A DNA stretch of 64,000 nucleotides, taken from assembly GCA_030407085.1 (NCBI GenBank), contig CM059582.1:22395001-22459000 (forward strand), written 5' to 3'. The notes beneath the pieces were generated by a model, which was not told the DNA's origin, ran no database searches, and was given only the letters and a program-made list of their open reading frames with translations. Positions 36,776-49,854 of this stretch are shown here, piece after piece; the first letter of the stretch is position 1, and the number at the start of each line of letters is the position of its first letter. This stretch comes from Trichopria drosophilae. Its lineage: Eukaryota; Arthropoda; Insecta; Hymenoptera; Diapriidae. The translations under genes were made by a program, and so were the position numbers.

Positions 36776-37961
36776 TTATATTCATTTTATTAAGATTTTA
36801 ACGATTAAATTACATAACTCAGAATCACTTATAATGGACTTATGTCTTTTTTACATACGACCATAGAATTAAGTTAATAAATTAAACAATTATTGATAAC
36901 AAGAAGTAAATAACTAAAAAAGAAAAATGTATTTTTTAAAAGTGTAAATAATTTAAATAATAAAACTGTACAGTTTTGGTTATGCATCTAAATGGTTTAA
37001 TTTTTTGATCCATTTGAATTGAGTTTTATTTATTGGGAATTACTTCAATACAAATATTTATATAAGATAGTAAGTTGGCAAAAAATAGGCCTTTCTTGCA
37101 TTTGCAGAGTTTTCACGAGAAAGTTTTTTGGGAGGATTGTTTTCTACGAACATATGGACAAGTCCTGCAGTGAATAAAAAAATTGCCATACGGTGCCAAC
37201 ACGGAAATTAGATACTGTTCAAATTAAGCGTCGAATCTTCATAATTTTTACATTGTTTGCAGACTGCAATTTTACTTATTATGAAACATGTTTGTAAATA
37301 AATTGCTTATATTTACCATTTTCATAATTGTTCTCACAAAGGAATATGAATGGAAGTAATACTAAACCAAAATGTGTCAAGATTTGAAATCATGTTCAAT
37401 ATCCTGATAGTCTACACATGGTTATTGATGAGAGTAGTACATAATATTCACAGTTAGTGTAATTATGTGGAACACGTAACGTAGTACTTCTAAATTGCAA
37501 AATTTATGTTGGAGAAGAAGTCAGATTATCCTCATGCGGCAAACGCAAAACATTAATGTTAAAGTTCAGGGTCTCACAGAAACGGTCTATTACTACTTTC
37601 ATTGTGAATAGACTTCGCAAAATTGTTTATATTCAGATGCTTAAGATACCAAAAATATCGAAACTTTGATACTTTTCGCCTCTGGCCAGTAGTATAATTT
37701 ATATATGGAAATAAACACTTGTCAATGCGTTATTTTAACACATATCTAACAGGTCGAAAGAAATAATATATCCAAAGCTTTCTCTTTTAACCCGAAACTT
37801 CAAAATTTCGACGTAACTTTTAGCACTGTAACTATTGTTTCAAAACATCTTAAAACAAAGCCGTCATTTCATTTTTTGACAAAAATTCAAGGGGAGTATA
37901 AAAGGCAAAGCAAAAAGGCGCAAATAATACCTTTTTCAATGGTCAGTATTACTCTTTATAA

Positions 37962-38368
37962 CACTGAAAAAAATTCTTAGTTGATTTGATTACTTTTTAA
38001 CTACTGAAAGTATTTCAATAGGTCCTCAACGGAATATTATAGGTTATAGTTACAACCATAAAGGAGTTAAATCAACAAAAATTATAGTTATGGATACGAC
38101 ATTTTGGTAGTTCTACTACATTTAAAAACACTTTTTAGAGTAACTACCTAGTACCCTAAAAACTATTGAACATGCTGGAGTGACATATTTTTAATTTAAT
38201 TAACCCGAACTATATTTTTAGTTGATTTAACTCCTTTGCGGTAAGTAACGGTAGTTAAGTAAAGTATTCGGTAGTAACTGCAACTTAGAAAAATTTGTTT
38301 GAAGTGTATCGAACTACTCTGCAAGTAGTCAAATCAACTAAGAATTTATTTGGAATTTTTTTCTAGTG
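37962..38368. mobile_element. 407-bp MITE with nested inverted repeats
   Basis: Termini CACTGAAAAAAATTC and inverse AATTTTTTTCTAGTG, followed inward by TTCTTAGTTGATTTGA and its complement. A second inverted pair inside is AAGGAGTTAAATCAAC / GTTGATTTAACTCCTTT. Related in style to the 15606 element. Confidence 0.78.
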
Positions 38369-38689
38369 GAATTATTTTTAGTGCAGCTATTGGCGGTTGT
38401 TTTTTTTATTATATTAGTGCATGTCTTTTTGAGTTTTATGCATAGAATCGCATTTCTTGATCCCCAATCATTGGGAATACTTTTTCGTTTACTGGGTAAA
38501 TAATATTAACTTAAGTAAAAATAGTAAAGTTAAACACCAAGAAAGATATACTAACAGAAAAAATATTTCTTTGAACTACTCTCGACTCAACTTCTCAATG
38601 GTAGTTGAATTTGTCCAGTTAATTGATGTCAATGAATGATAAGAAAATATGATTCTTGCAAAGAAAAGTAAAAAAGAACGATATTTTTT

Positions 38690-38875
38690 CGAACAACTGA
38701 TCATAACTTTTTTCGTTGCAATTGCCGGCTAATTCTGACTTCGGAATTCGAAAGAGGAAGTACGCAACTATCGATTTTTACTTATTGAATTTTTTTAACG
38801 ACAATTCGAACAGAAGTTACATCGCTAAAAGGCGTCCAAATTTCGGATTTTTTGGACGAAAAGAGCTAAACCGTA
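38690..38875 (+). repeat. dispersed repeat, copy B (mate at 14140-14320)
   Basis: See the copy at 14140-14320; shared blocks include GCCGGCTAATTCTGA, ATTCGAAAGAGGAAG and GGACGAAAAGAGCTAA. Confidence 0.75.
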
Positions 38876-39513
38876 TTCAAAATTTCTTAGTAATTTCGTT
38901 TGTGTCCCTTCCAACATCTTATCTTCCAATAACAATAGAGACATTATTTTATGTCTGCTTATTGAAAATATTGCTAAAAGTAATCGAATAAACATTGATG
39001 ATAAGTAGTTTGATTGATGTTTCAGCTTTTATTTTAATGTTTACCATTTTTTAAAACCTGTTTCAAAATATTTCATTAAGTGAAGTATAAGATCTAATAT
39101 TCTTCAATAGTACTATCTACATTTATTCAAAATTCCACATATTTTTTTTAATATTACACCCTCAGCTTTCGTACCTTTTTCGTTTTCAAAAGCCGGTTTT
39201 TCGTTATATTTTTGAAACTGTATTGAAAGCAATATATATACCGAGACATACAAATAGCTGTTCTACAAACGACATGAAAATAACAACAATAACGACAACA
39301 ATAAAATGATAATGAAGCCCGGCTCCAATAACGTGATTTTGAACGATATTAAAAAGCCATGCATATTCCGAGCATGCGTCTCGTTGAATGCAAAAAAAAA
39401 ATATTGCATTTTGAATACTAAAAACTGCATGAGGTTGGGGGTGGAATGCAAATCTGTATTGTGGATGGAACAAGGGCGGAATTGGAGTGGGTTATAAGTG
39501 CGTGCAACTGCAC

Positions 39514-39660
39514 CTGTGTCGGGCGTACGCCAAAGCTCTATTCAAAGCTCCGAGCTTCTCGTGAGCTCGCGCCAAATTCAAGTATGCCTCCGCCCTCATG
39601 TTTGGCGAGTCCAGTTCTTCCGATATGGAAAGTTGCCTTTGACCAAAATCCACACTCTCC
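39514..39660 (-). CDS. RAPSN: rapsyn-like, second TPR exon
   Basis: Encodes residues 52-99, flanked by split codons 51 (Arg) and 100 (Ser). Key stretches are ESVDFGQRQLSISEELDSP and AEAYLNLARAHEKLGALNRA. The second is almost identical to the rapsyn block ESYLNLARSNEKL, the most recognisable part of the family. The acceptor is a T-rich tract ending in TTTTCACAG before 39660; the donor is CACAG|GTGCAG after 39514. Phase 2 at both ends agrees with its neighbours. The Leu/Ala/Ala spacing is typical of a TPR helix pair. Base composition is clearly more GC-rich than the flanking introns, as in the other exons of this gene. The intron that follows is 13.2 kb. Confidence 0.95.
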
Positions 39661-40210
39661 CTGTGAAAAAAAAATGATTACAAAAGCTTTATTAAGAATA
39701 AAATATCGATATTTTTAATTTTTGTTCCAAAACAAATTTTAATTAATATTGAAGTATATTTTTTTGTTACATTACAGATTCAGGAAGGATACCATATGTA
39801 ATTAATTTATTACATTTTCAGTTAACCCTTCAGCGCAGGAGTTTTTACGCGAATAATGTTATCAAGTACATACATTTTACATAATATTTGATTTTCCTAC
39901 AAAGTAATATCTAGGAGTTTCCAGAATTTTGAAAAAGTTATTGAATTTTTTTGTAAATTGGTATCTTGTCGTTTTTAGGTTCGCTGATTTTGCATCTAAG
40001 GTGAGAATTCTAAATTTAAAAAGGACGGATTCAATGAGGCGCATATCAAAATAAAAAAAAAACAAGAATTGAATAGAAAATTATACTTAAGGGTTTTCGT
40101 CGCAAACATTTCATTTTTGATTAATTATAATATTAAATAAACGTCCTAAATCTCGGTGCCAATAATTATTTTATGACCAACGTTACGACGAGCTTTTTCG
40201 TCCTCTTGAG

Positions 40211-41618
40211 ACAAAATTTGGTCCTAAAAAACTTTGGCGATGAAAGTAGCTAATCTTTGTCAATTTTGGGTCGCTGAATCCGAATCCGATAATAACAATT
40301 TTCGATTGGCTCTGGTTGCCAAAAATTATGGCGTCAAAGTTGCAAAAAGTGTCTTTTTTGGCAATATTTGAGGAGGTATTCAGATGAAGGGTTCAACAAT
40401 GGCTTAAAATAACGCATATGCCATGGACTTTACGATAAGAAATAGAAAATAACACAAAAAAAAAGAAAATCGCTTGCAGTAGTCTTTTTTTTTACGCGCC
40501 TAAAACCTGGCTGACCCTGACAGGTCTGTAACTACTGCGTGCTATGTGCTCTAAAGCGCAACATTCGGCGAGCGGGATAACCGATTTAAATCAAGTATTA
40601 CAAACGCAAAGATGTATTTTTATTTAATATAACATCTCTAGAATATGTTTTAGAGCTTGCAGATGCCATCTTGAATTTTGAAAAACCATAAATTCTTAAT
40701 AAGCGAAGTTTCGAATAATTTTGAACATTTCTGCAAACATTCTCAATTTATTTTAACAGACAACATAATTTTTGTACAATAATCAGTATTTGGAAATCAC
40801 CATTTTGAATTTAATTTACACTGTAATGCATATTTTCAACCCTCAACATATTTGTGGCATTTTCTGATACTTTATGTTATGCCACAGCAATGTCTTCGGT
40901 AGGAAATATTGAATTTCGTTTCGTTTCCGTAAGAACCTCGCCATTTTGAGTGTTCTCACATATGAAAACGACATCAGAGCATGTAACCTTTTGGAGTGAC
41001 CCCAAATACACATAAAAACACCACCTGCACTTTACGAAAAATATTTTAGTAACCGTACGAGTAAAATGTTTTCAATCGTTTTCACTCGTTTCAAGTGATA
41101 ACAGGTTAAGACATCTTTCGACAGCCGAATCTACATTTTGATAAAGGAATGATAATCTGCAAGCTCCAAAACATATTATAGAGATGTTATTAAATAAAAA
41201 TACATCTTTGTTTTTGTAATATTTGATTTAAATCGGTTATCCCACTCGCCTAATGTTGCGCTCTAGAGCACATAGCGTTCAGTAGTTACAGACCTGTCAG
41301 GGTCAGCCAGGTTTTAGACGCGTTCAAAAAAATGAACACTGCAAGCAATTTTTGTTGTTATTTTTTATTTCTTATCATGCATGGTATAAGCGTTATTTTA
41401 AGTCATTGTTGAACCCTTCATCTCGTCTCTGTCAAAAGATATACCTCCTTAAATATTGCCAAAAACGACGCTTTTTGCAACTTTGACGCCATAATTTTTA
41501 GAAACTAGAGCCAATCAAAAATTTTTATTATCGGATGAGGATTCAGCGACCCAAAATTGACAAAGATTAGCTACTTTCATCTCCGAAGTTTTTTATGACC
41601 GAATTTTGTCGACCAGTG
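40211..41618. mobile_element. 1.4-kb foldback element, GTCGACCAGTG terminus
   Basis: The right end reads TTTTGTCGACCAGTG followed by TA. The arms (left 40211-40650, right 41150-41618) are inverse copies: GATGAAAGTAGCTAATCTTT, GTCAATTTTGGGTCGCTGAAT, TGGCGTCAAAGTTGCAAAAA, GCTCTAAAGCGCAACATT and GAGCGGGATAACCGATTTA. The left terminus is degraded. It shares architecture and motifs with 57093-58232 and 36230-36775. Non-coding; the ends suggest a Tc1/mariner-type MITE (inference). Confidence 0.85.
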
Positions 41619-41764
41619 TAATTAAAAATGAAATTTGATATTTACATTAAATGAGTTGTTATGACGTTAATTAAGTTAAAAAATAATCTTAAATTGAAAT
41701 AATATGTTAGTATGGAACACAAAGTAATAATTGAAACCGACATAAAAAAGGAATAAAAGTATTT

Positions 41765-41910
41765 TTTGAAGGGATTTACCTCCCCGAATTCGATTAGAGC
41801 GTAATAACAGCTAACACCTAATATCAAATTTGAGTATTTTATATGTGAGTTTTAAAAAATCGTCGTTGAATTCGCCGATTTTACATAGAAAAAAAACAGT
41901 AATGTAAGTG
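41765..41910. repeat. fragment of a repeat shared with 59780-59880
   Basis: AGCTAACACCTAATATCAAA, TTTGAGT and CGCCGATTTTACATAGAAAAA match ACTAACACCTAATGGAAAA, TTTGAATG and CGCTGATTATACATAGAAAAA at 59790-59876. Confidence 0.65.
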
Positions 41911-41959
41911 TATCGGCTCAAGGGCAACGTGGAGCTTACAAAAGGTTCTATACACAGAA

Positions 41960-42500
41960 AATGGCTGCGAATTGCAACGGCTGCGCGTGACTCCAACAAT
42001 CACTCGAAACAGTGAGACCGAGCGTGAGCCGAACTATCTCCGACCGAAACGTGTTTCGAACTGGTTTCGACTCGTCCGTGCGCGCGCTACTCGGCGGTCC
42101 CCCCGATCGGAACATATCCCTCTCTACCGCGTAATTCCTAGGAGAGGGAGCATTGGCTCTTTGCCTTTCGGTTGGCTATGGTGGCCACGGGGACCAAAGG
42201 TTCCCGCGCTCACAAGGACTTGCGTCCGGTGTGCCTCTCCGCACTAGCCTGGAGGTCACGGTCCAGGGAAGAGGTCAGGTGGATGGTAGGTTTGGCAAAT
42301 GTTCTTTCATATAGGGGCTATTCGGGTAAGGAAGGATGGACCGCCCACAATGCATCGAGCCCCAGTCCCCCCTCCTGATCTTTGTTCTTACGTATCTTTC
42401 GGTCCGCGATTCTACCGCGCGCCCCACTCTCAGTCTCATCTCACAACACACATACACGCATAACGCTTATGTCCGTTACAGTAAGTAGTAAATGTCCGCG
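41960..42500. promoter_or_regulatory. GC- and CpG-rich island, possible promoter or non-coding first exon
   Basis: A sharp block of high G+C with many CpGs, such as CGTGCGCGCGCTACTCGGCGG, in an otherwise very AT-rich intron. All frames close within about 90 codons, and their products are low-complexity and arginine-rich, so coding is unlikely. On the + strand the block ends at TCCGTTACA|GTAAGTAG, which fits a splice donor near 42480. It could be a + strand first exon of an unseen transcript, an internal promoter of the rapsyn-like gene (minus strand), or the 5' end of a retroelement. The sequence alone does not decide. Confidence 0.4.
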
Positions 42501-42599
42501 GTCTTTTGTTGCCAGCATAAACAGACTGTTACTTAGATTACGGCATTTTTATACGTATTATCTGCGACTTTAACATCGAAATCTGTTGGTATAAGGTGC

Positions 42600-45500
42600 T
42601 TCTGAGATTCAGACCTTGTAACTAATTATGTGATTGGTAAATTATGATTTGTATTTAAGCAATACTTTGGTCCTAAAGATGAAATCACGGTAATTTCAAG
42701 AGATATTTCACAATCACTCGAGTTCATGACTGGAGTCATTATTATTTAATACTAATTTTGAATTATTGTATTGACATTCACGTTTAATGCACAGACATTC
42801 AAAATTCAGATCGAATTTCCGACGTGCGCTTGCATGTAATTTGATGTTTTTAAAATTTTAAAACTGATAAATTTATTACCAGCGTCATGATGTAATGTAT
42901 TGTATAAAATAACGGTTTTAATTTCTGTTTTTTATCAAATTTTTTTTTTAATTGTTATTTTTACTGACTTTTTTAATATTTTTGTAATGCTATGAATAAT
43001 TTTGAAATAATGAAATAAAAAATTATTTTATTTATTAATTTATTTATTAATAAACGGGTTTAATGCCCATAACTACAAGTTAATACAAATATATGATAAA
43101 ACCAAATAACTACACAGAAATAAGAATAATATACGTATTGTTTAAAAATATATTTAATTTTTATTATCACAGTATTGAGTTGAAGATTTTGAAGGTCTTG
43201 TAGATTTAATTTTTTTTGACGATGTATTTCGTTAAACTGGTTACACAGTCTAAATATCGGTATGATTGCAATATAGTTGCTTGCAGGTACTGGTAAATAA
43301 AATATATTAGAAAGTCGTAAAGTATAATTGGGTGCGGTGAAATGCAGCTAATTGAATAGATCCTCAGAGCATATGTAACCATTAATTAATTTCTATAAGA
43401 AGATAACATCATTTGCTTTACGTGTGGATGCAAGTGTCGTAATTCCAAATTTCTTGCCGACTGGATAATAATATTGTGATCCGTAAAGTCCATCGGATTC
43501 CCAGATTTATAAGCCAGATATCGCAAAAACTTGTATTATTTAATATTATAATTATTTAAGTTACTCACGTTTCGTTTCAAATTCTTCTTTTTAATTCTCA
43601 TTTTTGTATTTATCTGTAGTATACATTGAGACACGTTATGTTTGTGAAGGCGGTGATGTGGGATTGTGCGTCTAAGTTTCATACTTCGAAATCTACTGCA
43701 GTAAAGACCCTAAATATTTAAAAACTAAGAATGTTTCTCTATTCATTTTCCGGTTTGATGTTCATTTCATTAAGGAATACAAAGAAAAAAATAAATAAAC
43801 AATAAAATGATATAAGTAACTTAGGGGCCTTCTCATGACACATGCTTTGGGTGTACCTTATTTTTTAGATATATCAGATCCTTGTCGATATCAACAACAG
43901 ACAACATTCTAGATTTAAAATTTTTCCAATATATTTTATCTGCCATTCTGAATGTTTGTAAACAAAATTCTGATTCGTAATTAGCGACACATAAAACTCC
44001 TAGATACGCATTTCAGAAAAAACTAATACTTTCTTTCAAAATCGTTTCTGCTTTTAATAATTTATGTTCATTTTTTCTAATTTTTACATCTGAAGAATTG
44101 TATATTAATCCTTGAATTTTGAGCTTTAATTTGGATCATATTCAATATCTTTACGTTTATTTCTTAAAAAGTAATTATGAAAAATGTTTGGACGATTAAT
44201 GTCGTCCTTGGGCATATGGAAATGTTATAGTATAGACGATTATAAGTGGCTTTTACGAAGGGGGTTATAAAAAACTGATTTTGTTGCAAATATTTGCTTG
44301 CTTACTTCGAAAACTTATGTGGGAAAAGTGTAAATTTCTGTTTGTTATTAATTATTAAGTTCCTTCGTTTATAATAATAAATAAAATGTGAAAATGTTTG
44401 TTTTTGTTTACAAAAAAATCAGGTAGAATTGAAAACTTTACGTAAATAACGTGAAACTCGGTACTTTGAGGATTACGTAGACGAGATTATGAATCCGGTT
44501 TAAGATTTGTAAAATTCATAATGGTGGATCCAAGAGTACGAAACAAAGTGATGAAAAGAGGTAAAAAATTAATTGGAATCTGTAATCAAGTTGAAAAGTT
44601 AGTAAAAACTTCGGCCTTTTCACTGTGCTCACTTTTTGAAATTCGGTTTTTTAATTTTGTTTTTTTTTAAAATTCATTTGCTTGAAATTATGTGTTTTAA
44701 AAGCCAGTTTATTATTTTCTACTTTTTAAAAATAATATAAAAAATCACTTTTTTGAAAATATAATCGTTTTTTAAAAGTCTGTTTTATAAATTTTCGGTT
44801 TTGTAAAATTCAGTTTTTGGAAATTTGGATTTTGAAAATCAGGTTTTTGAGCAGCAATTAAATATTCAGTCTTACCACATTACAAACAGTTTAAATAACT
44901 AAACATTTTGTTGGAAAAATGTACAGTCTATTAGTAGGTATCAATATTTTATTCGTGGGCCTAGCGATTTCACGTTTTCTGTGTAATTTTTCATTTATCG
45001 ATGCTCCATATTGCAATCGCCATTTTGACGTTTTAAAATGTGAAGCTGGATTTGTAATCATGGATTCAGAAAACCTCTGAGTAACAAATTTAAGAAGTTT
45101 TCGTGGAAAGTAAAATCTATGCTTGAAAGTGTTAAGCGGGTTTTAAAGGCTTTCGTCAATACGGTAATACTATATGCAAATATATAGAATAAAAATTACT
45201 GAATCGGTTTCTTAAAATATGGGATCTGTGTATATAGAACTGCGATATAGAAATACTGTATACGGCGGGCAAGAAACAATGATGGGCTGCACAAACATGA
45301 CGGTAAAACTGAAAATGGAGATGTTTTCAGTATCGATAACAGATAAAAAATTCGTTTGAATTCAAATCGTAGCTGCTTCTTTTAAGAAAATATCCATATT
45401 TTTAATAGTTCTGTACGAAACAGTTTTTACGGAATCAAAAAAGCGGGAATTTTGACCGTTCGAATCTTGTATGGAAAATGTTCGTATATGTCAAATTTTA

Positions 45501-45655
45501 ATAATTCCCCAATAAGCAATAAGAATGTTTGAAACATTTCAAAAGAATACTTCTATAAATTCTATTAGAATTCTTTCTGTATACCTAAAAACATAATGAA
45601 TGTCTGCTAAAATGATTAAATTAAGAGTTAGATAGGAGTTGGTAAAAATAATAGC
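42600..45655. other. intron sequence with a degenerate TTTT/AAAA array, no gene seen
   Basis: AT-rich part of the 16.8-kb intron. At 44640-44860 short phrases such as GAAATTCGGTTTTTT, AAAAGTCTGTTTTATAAA and AATCAGGTTTTTGAG repeat about every 20-25 bp, like a decayed version of the GTCGGTTTTT arrays. AAAATTCATAATGGTGGATCC near 44510 belongs to the ATGGCGGATCC family. Confidence 0.5.
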
Positions 45656-45662
45656 TGCTGTA

Positions 45663-45980
45663 TTAAGGTAATACGGTACATGGAGCTGCTGCGGCTCCAT
45701 GCTTGGTTTTTGGCGAGTACATAAAGGTTCGGAATAACGCTATACACACTTGGTTTTTGGGGCAACGCAACCCTAGTAACGTAGATTTACAATTGATTGA
45801 TGCTGGAAGCATTCCATTACCATGGACCTCTCCCGTTCGAAATATTCGTTCAGTGGTATACGGAACAACTCGCATCTTCATCGTTGGGCGTTCTAAATGA
45901 CCGGTATTGCCCACAGACAGTTCAGAATACCTGCACATGAATTGTCCGGAATCATGCGCGCACCATGGATTTGTTCCCAA
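45663..45980. other. GC-richer block of unknown nature, open on both strands
   Basis: About 320 bp of balanced base composition in AT-rich DNA. It is open for 105 codons on the minus strand and about 75 codons on the + strand (ending IFIVGRSK at 45900). The composition and lack of stops suggest a captured or decayed coding fragment, but I do not recognise either product. A small palindrome, GGAGCTGCTGCGGCTCC, is at 45682-45698. Confidence 0.35.
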
Positions 45981-46093
45981 TGAACATTTTAGGAGTACTT
46001 TTATCGCAAGTGTGAAACACTTTACCTTTACTCAATAACGGTATTCAATGCATAATTTTTTTCGTAAAGATTACTTTGGAATTATTTCGACGA

Positions 46094-46383
46094 CTGGTAC
46101 GGAGAACCGGTCATTTCAAACGTGAGACGAAGAACCGGACATTTTAAGATTTTCTATAGCGATTTATTATTGTGTAGCAACCGTTGAAATGTCCGGTTCT
46201 TCGTTGCACAATTGAGAAATGTCCGATTCTTCGTTGCACAACACGAAATGGCAGATTTTTCGTTACAAACTTTTAAAGCGTTCAGTTTTTCGTAGCAACT
46301 TCCGAAATATCTGGTACTTCGTCCCAAAATCGAGTTGTCCAGTTTTTCGCCTCAAGTTTGAGATGTCCGGTTCTTCGTACCAG
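46094..46383. repeat. foldback minisatellite of GAAATGTCCGGTTCTTCGT units
   Basis: Ends CTGGTACGGAGAACCGGTC and inverse GGTTCTTCGTACCAG. Inside, one or two units run forward on the left (ACGAAGAACCGGACATTT); from 46170 about seven units run in the other sense, each close to 30-37 bp (GTTGAAATGTCCGGTTCTTC, GTTGCACAATTGAG). Spacing is irregular and copies diverge progressively to the right. Confidence 0.83.
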
Positions 46384-46449
46384 CTATCGATTTCACTATT
46401 GATTTATTGCGGTCATTAGAGACTATTTAAAGAAGTTTTTATTTCAAAA

Positions 46450-49400
46450 ATTTGATTATTGGATCTTGTTGTTAACAATCTATGAACATATGTAGTTATT
46501 CTTTTTGTTATAAGTGCACAACATTATTTTTAAACAAATGACTGCGCCTTGTATTAAATGATCGTAATGCACGGTGCTTTTTGTAACCGTACTGGATCAT
46601 TCATGTATTTTACATCCGAATTCATATTCAATTAACATTAATTAAAGCCGATTTGCCAAGAATTTATTAAGTATTGGTACCGGTCAAAAAACAAGATCAA
46701 AAAACATGCTGAAAAGGTTTAAAAGTGATAAAAAACAAACAATATTGAACACAGCAATTTCAGTTATTACTTTGGAAATATTTAAAACCGATTTCGAAAA
46801 AGACTAATGAAATGCAATTTTTTCGCATTATCTTATAATGCATATATTTACCGATGTTTAATTGGTTTTTAATAATTCTATATAAATTTGATATTTATTT
46901 ATTGTGAATTCGGGTGAAAAATACGTGACTGGTGCATGGCAATTAAAAAAGGATTGGACGTGAACGTATAACCCGAAAGTAAGATTTTTTATAACAATGT
47001 TACCTATATAAAGAACCAACTGGATGCGTAGACTGATAACAACAAAAACTGTTCAAAATTTATCATGTGCCGAGAATTTAACGTCTTTTGAATTTCGCAA
47101 AAACTGGTTAGATCAGCAATGTGAAAAATGCGCATATTTCCTAAAAAGAAGGAGTTACGATTTCAATTTAAACCTATTTTTCGTTTGCTATAGAAACCAA
47201 AAACATATCGGTTTTTAGTTTTTCTCGTTATTTTTGTGCAACCGAGACTTTTATCTGAAAATTCTCAATAAATTCTTGACGAATTTCTCAGACATGTGCT
47301 GTCATAATATCATCAATAATGCATAATTTAGACTTTTTAAAGATAGATGACATCATATTCATTGATAATGTTAGAACTATCTTAAGACGTAAAATAAATC
47401 TTCGTCGACATTGCATTTTGTATCTTCTAAACGAAGTATTTATTCGCAATTTACATATACTTTTAGTCAACACGAATTCAATTGTTAATAATCGAAATTA
47501 ATAATGATATATGAAAAATAATTGGCGTATATAAGATGCTTGATATTCAATTTACATATCAGAAGTATTTACAGACAGTAGATAAAAAATATTTGAACTA
47601 ATTTATAACCTACTTTTTATTTTATTAATTTTTATTTAATATTTAATTTATAATATATTTTTTTGTACATTTAATGGATTCTTTTTTATTTAAACTTTAA
47701 AATTATGGATTACTAGTATATAATTTCTGGGACAGCTTTGTGTGTATACCTAACCAATGCTTATATTAAAAATGAGGAAAATCGTAATTAAAGAAAAGTG
47801 CTCTCCTATACAAATATTCTGAAAGTCTCATAATATTAAAATTAATATCTACTCCTATATATGCAAAATTAAAAACACGATATGGATTTTCAGAAATCCA
47901 TTGCTTGAACAGTAGTTCTTATTCTCATTGGAATAATAATTATTAATGATAATAGGAAGTTTGTTATTTTATATTTTATGATAAAAACTACGATAAGATA
48001 AGTTTCTACAGTGAAATATATATAGCTTTTAACGTATTAATTTGTGAAACATTTTTTTCCAGAGTTATATGAAATTTCTTGATCTTTCAAATTTATTTGG
48101 GTTTCGCAATCTTTCTACTACATTAATTATATTGTGAATAGATGCTTCTTTATCTATACTTTACAACCAATTCAAATGATTAATATTCTCTTAATCAGCG
48201 GTAACAATCATTATATATAAAATATTAGGAAATATTTAAACAACAGAATTCGAGAATGAATCAAAATTTCGAGAGAATTTTATAAAAACTGGAAATATGT
48301 ATATAAATTTTTAATACTCCAGGATGTTTCAGTATCTTCAGTATAAATTTTTGAATCACTATTAATTAACTGTATTTTTATTAAAAAATATGAGGGAGTT
48401 ATTCTTATAAATTCACTTTATAAATACATTTCCATTAATAAATGAAAATACTGAATAAATTGAAGGGTGCTATTTAAATAATAATATAAAATTAATAAAT
48501 AAAATTAGTTTATGGTCTGCAAAACTAATTTAGTTGGATCAATTTTTTATCTTATCAAGGGTAAATCTTATCAAGTACGAGATGTTAATGTCTCTTTTAG
48601 TCAGTTTGGACTATATATTTTACTTAATATATACTTACGATAGTGCCCCCCCCCCAAACAGTAAAGGCTATAAAGATGTTAAAAATTAATTATTTTCTTG
48701 AGGTTAATGTTTCATTATATTGAGGGGTCACTTGTTTACATTTGTCGTTTGTTGTTAATGTTCATCGGAGTGGTTTTGGCTGATTCAGAGAGAAAATGCA
48801 AAAAACGACGTTTTCGACAAGTTGAAAGTGATGGTCCGAACCCAACACTAATGCTAAAAAAATGAAACACAGACTAGTTGCCTTAATCTATTTTACTACT
48901 TGTAGGGTTGAAATAATAATAACATTTTAAAAATTTCATAAAATTCTCTTTAAATATTGAGCAATATATAAGAATTAGAAAGTTCTGAATCGACCACATA
49001 AACTTTTTCTCATAAATCAATAAAATTAATGTAAAAAGGAATGAGCATGAAATTTGGTATAACATTAAGCATAACAACATTCTGACAATTTTATTTTTGT
49101 AATGTTATTATCTTAACCGTAATGTTTTTATTATTGAATAATATGTTATATATAAGGATGTGAATTTGCTATTGCACAGCTCCATTACTATAATCGCACA
49201 GATGAAATCATTTGTAACCATCGAACACCGTACAAAAGTTCAGAATGTAAATTACATTTTATACTTTAGAGAATTTAAACAAATTATCTGTGTGCTAGTT
49301 TCATCTACTGAATTTTGAACAAGAAAAGTTTCGTGTATAATTTTCTCCAAGAGGAATACGAAATTAAATTTAGTTCAAAAGATCTTTTTTATTACCGACG

Positions 49401-49850
49401 CATATCAAGCAGTTAATACTTCGTTTCAAATTACTTGAAGCAATGTTGCACTTAATGCCCTCATAACTTCAAGTTTTGCTTATCACCATTTTATACGTAA
49501 GGACAAGGTTTTAATTGACTTTTCTCGATAACTTTTCCCAATAGAATACTTTATAAGGACGTATAGAATTTTCAAAGCATGAATTTAATTTCAAGTATTT
49601 AAAAACTACGTTTACAATATTAGTAATTTACTATTTTCAAATAAAAGATGATACATAAGAAGAAACGTGAATATTGTATTAACTTATTGATTTTGATGTA
49701 CCCTTAGCTATGGTTATACTTGATGATCGCAAACATTCAAAATAATCCTGTCTATCACCGTCTAAAGCATTTTGAAATATAATTACGAAACATATCAGTG
49801 ATGGTTAATTATATTTTTGCAGTATCAAGGCAAACGATTATTATTCAGTT
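46450..49850. other. intron sequence, nothing supported
   Basis: Very AT-rich intron with only short open frames. A run of ten C lies at 48646-48655. Confidence 0.5.
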
Positions 49851-49854
49851 GCGG

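Noticed and set aside
39446..39718. + strand open frame of 90 codons
   Set aside because: Antisense to the rapsyn-like exon 39514-39660.
46094..46383. CRISPR array
   Set aside because: Units are degenerate, there are no unique spacers of constant length, the array flips orientation, and this is animal DNA.
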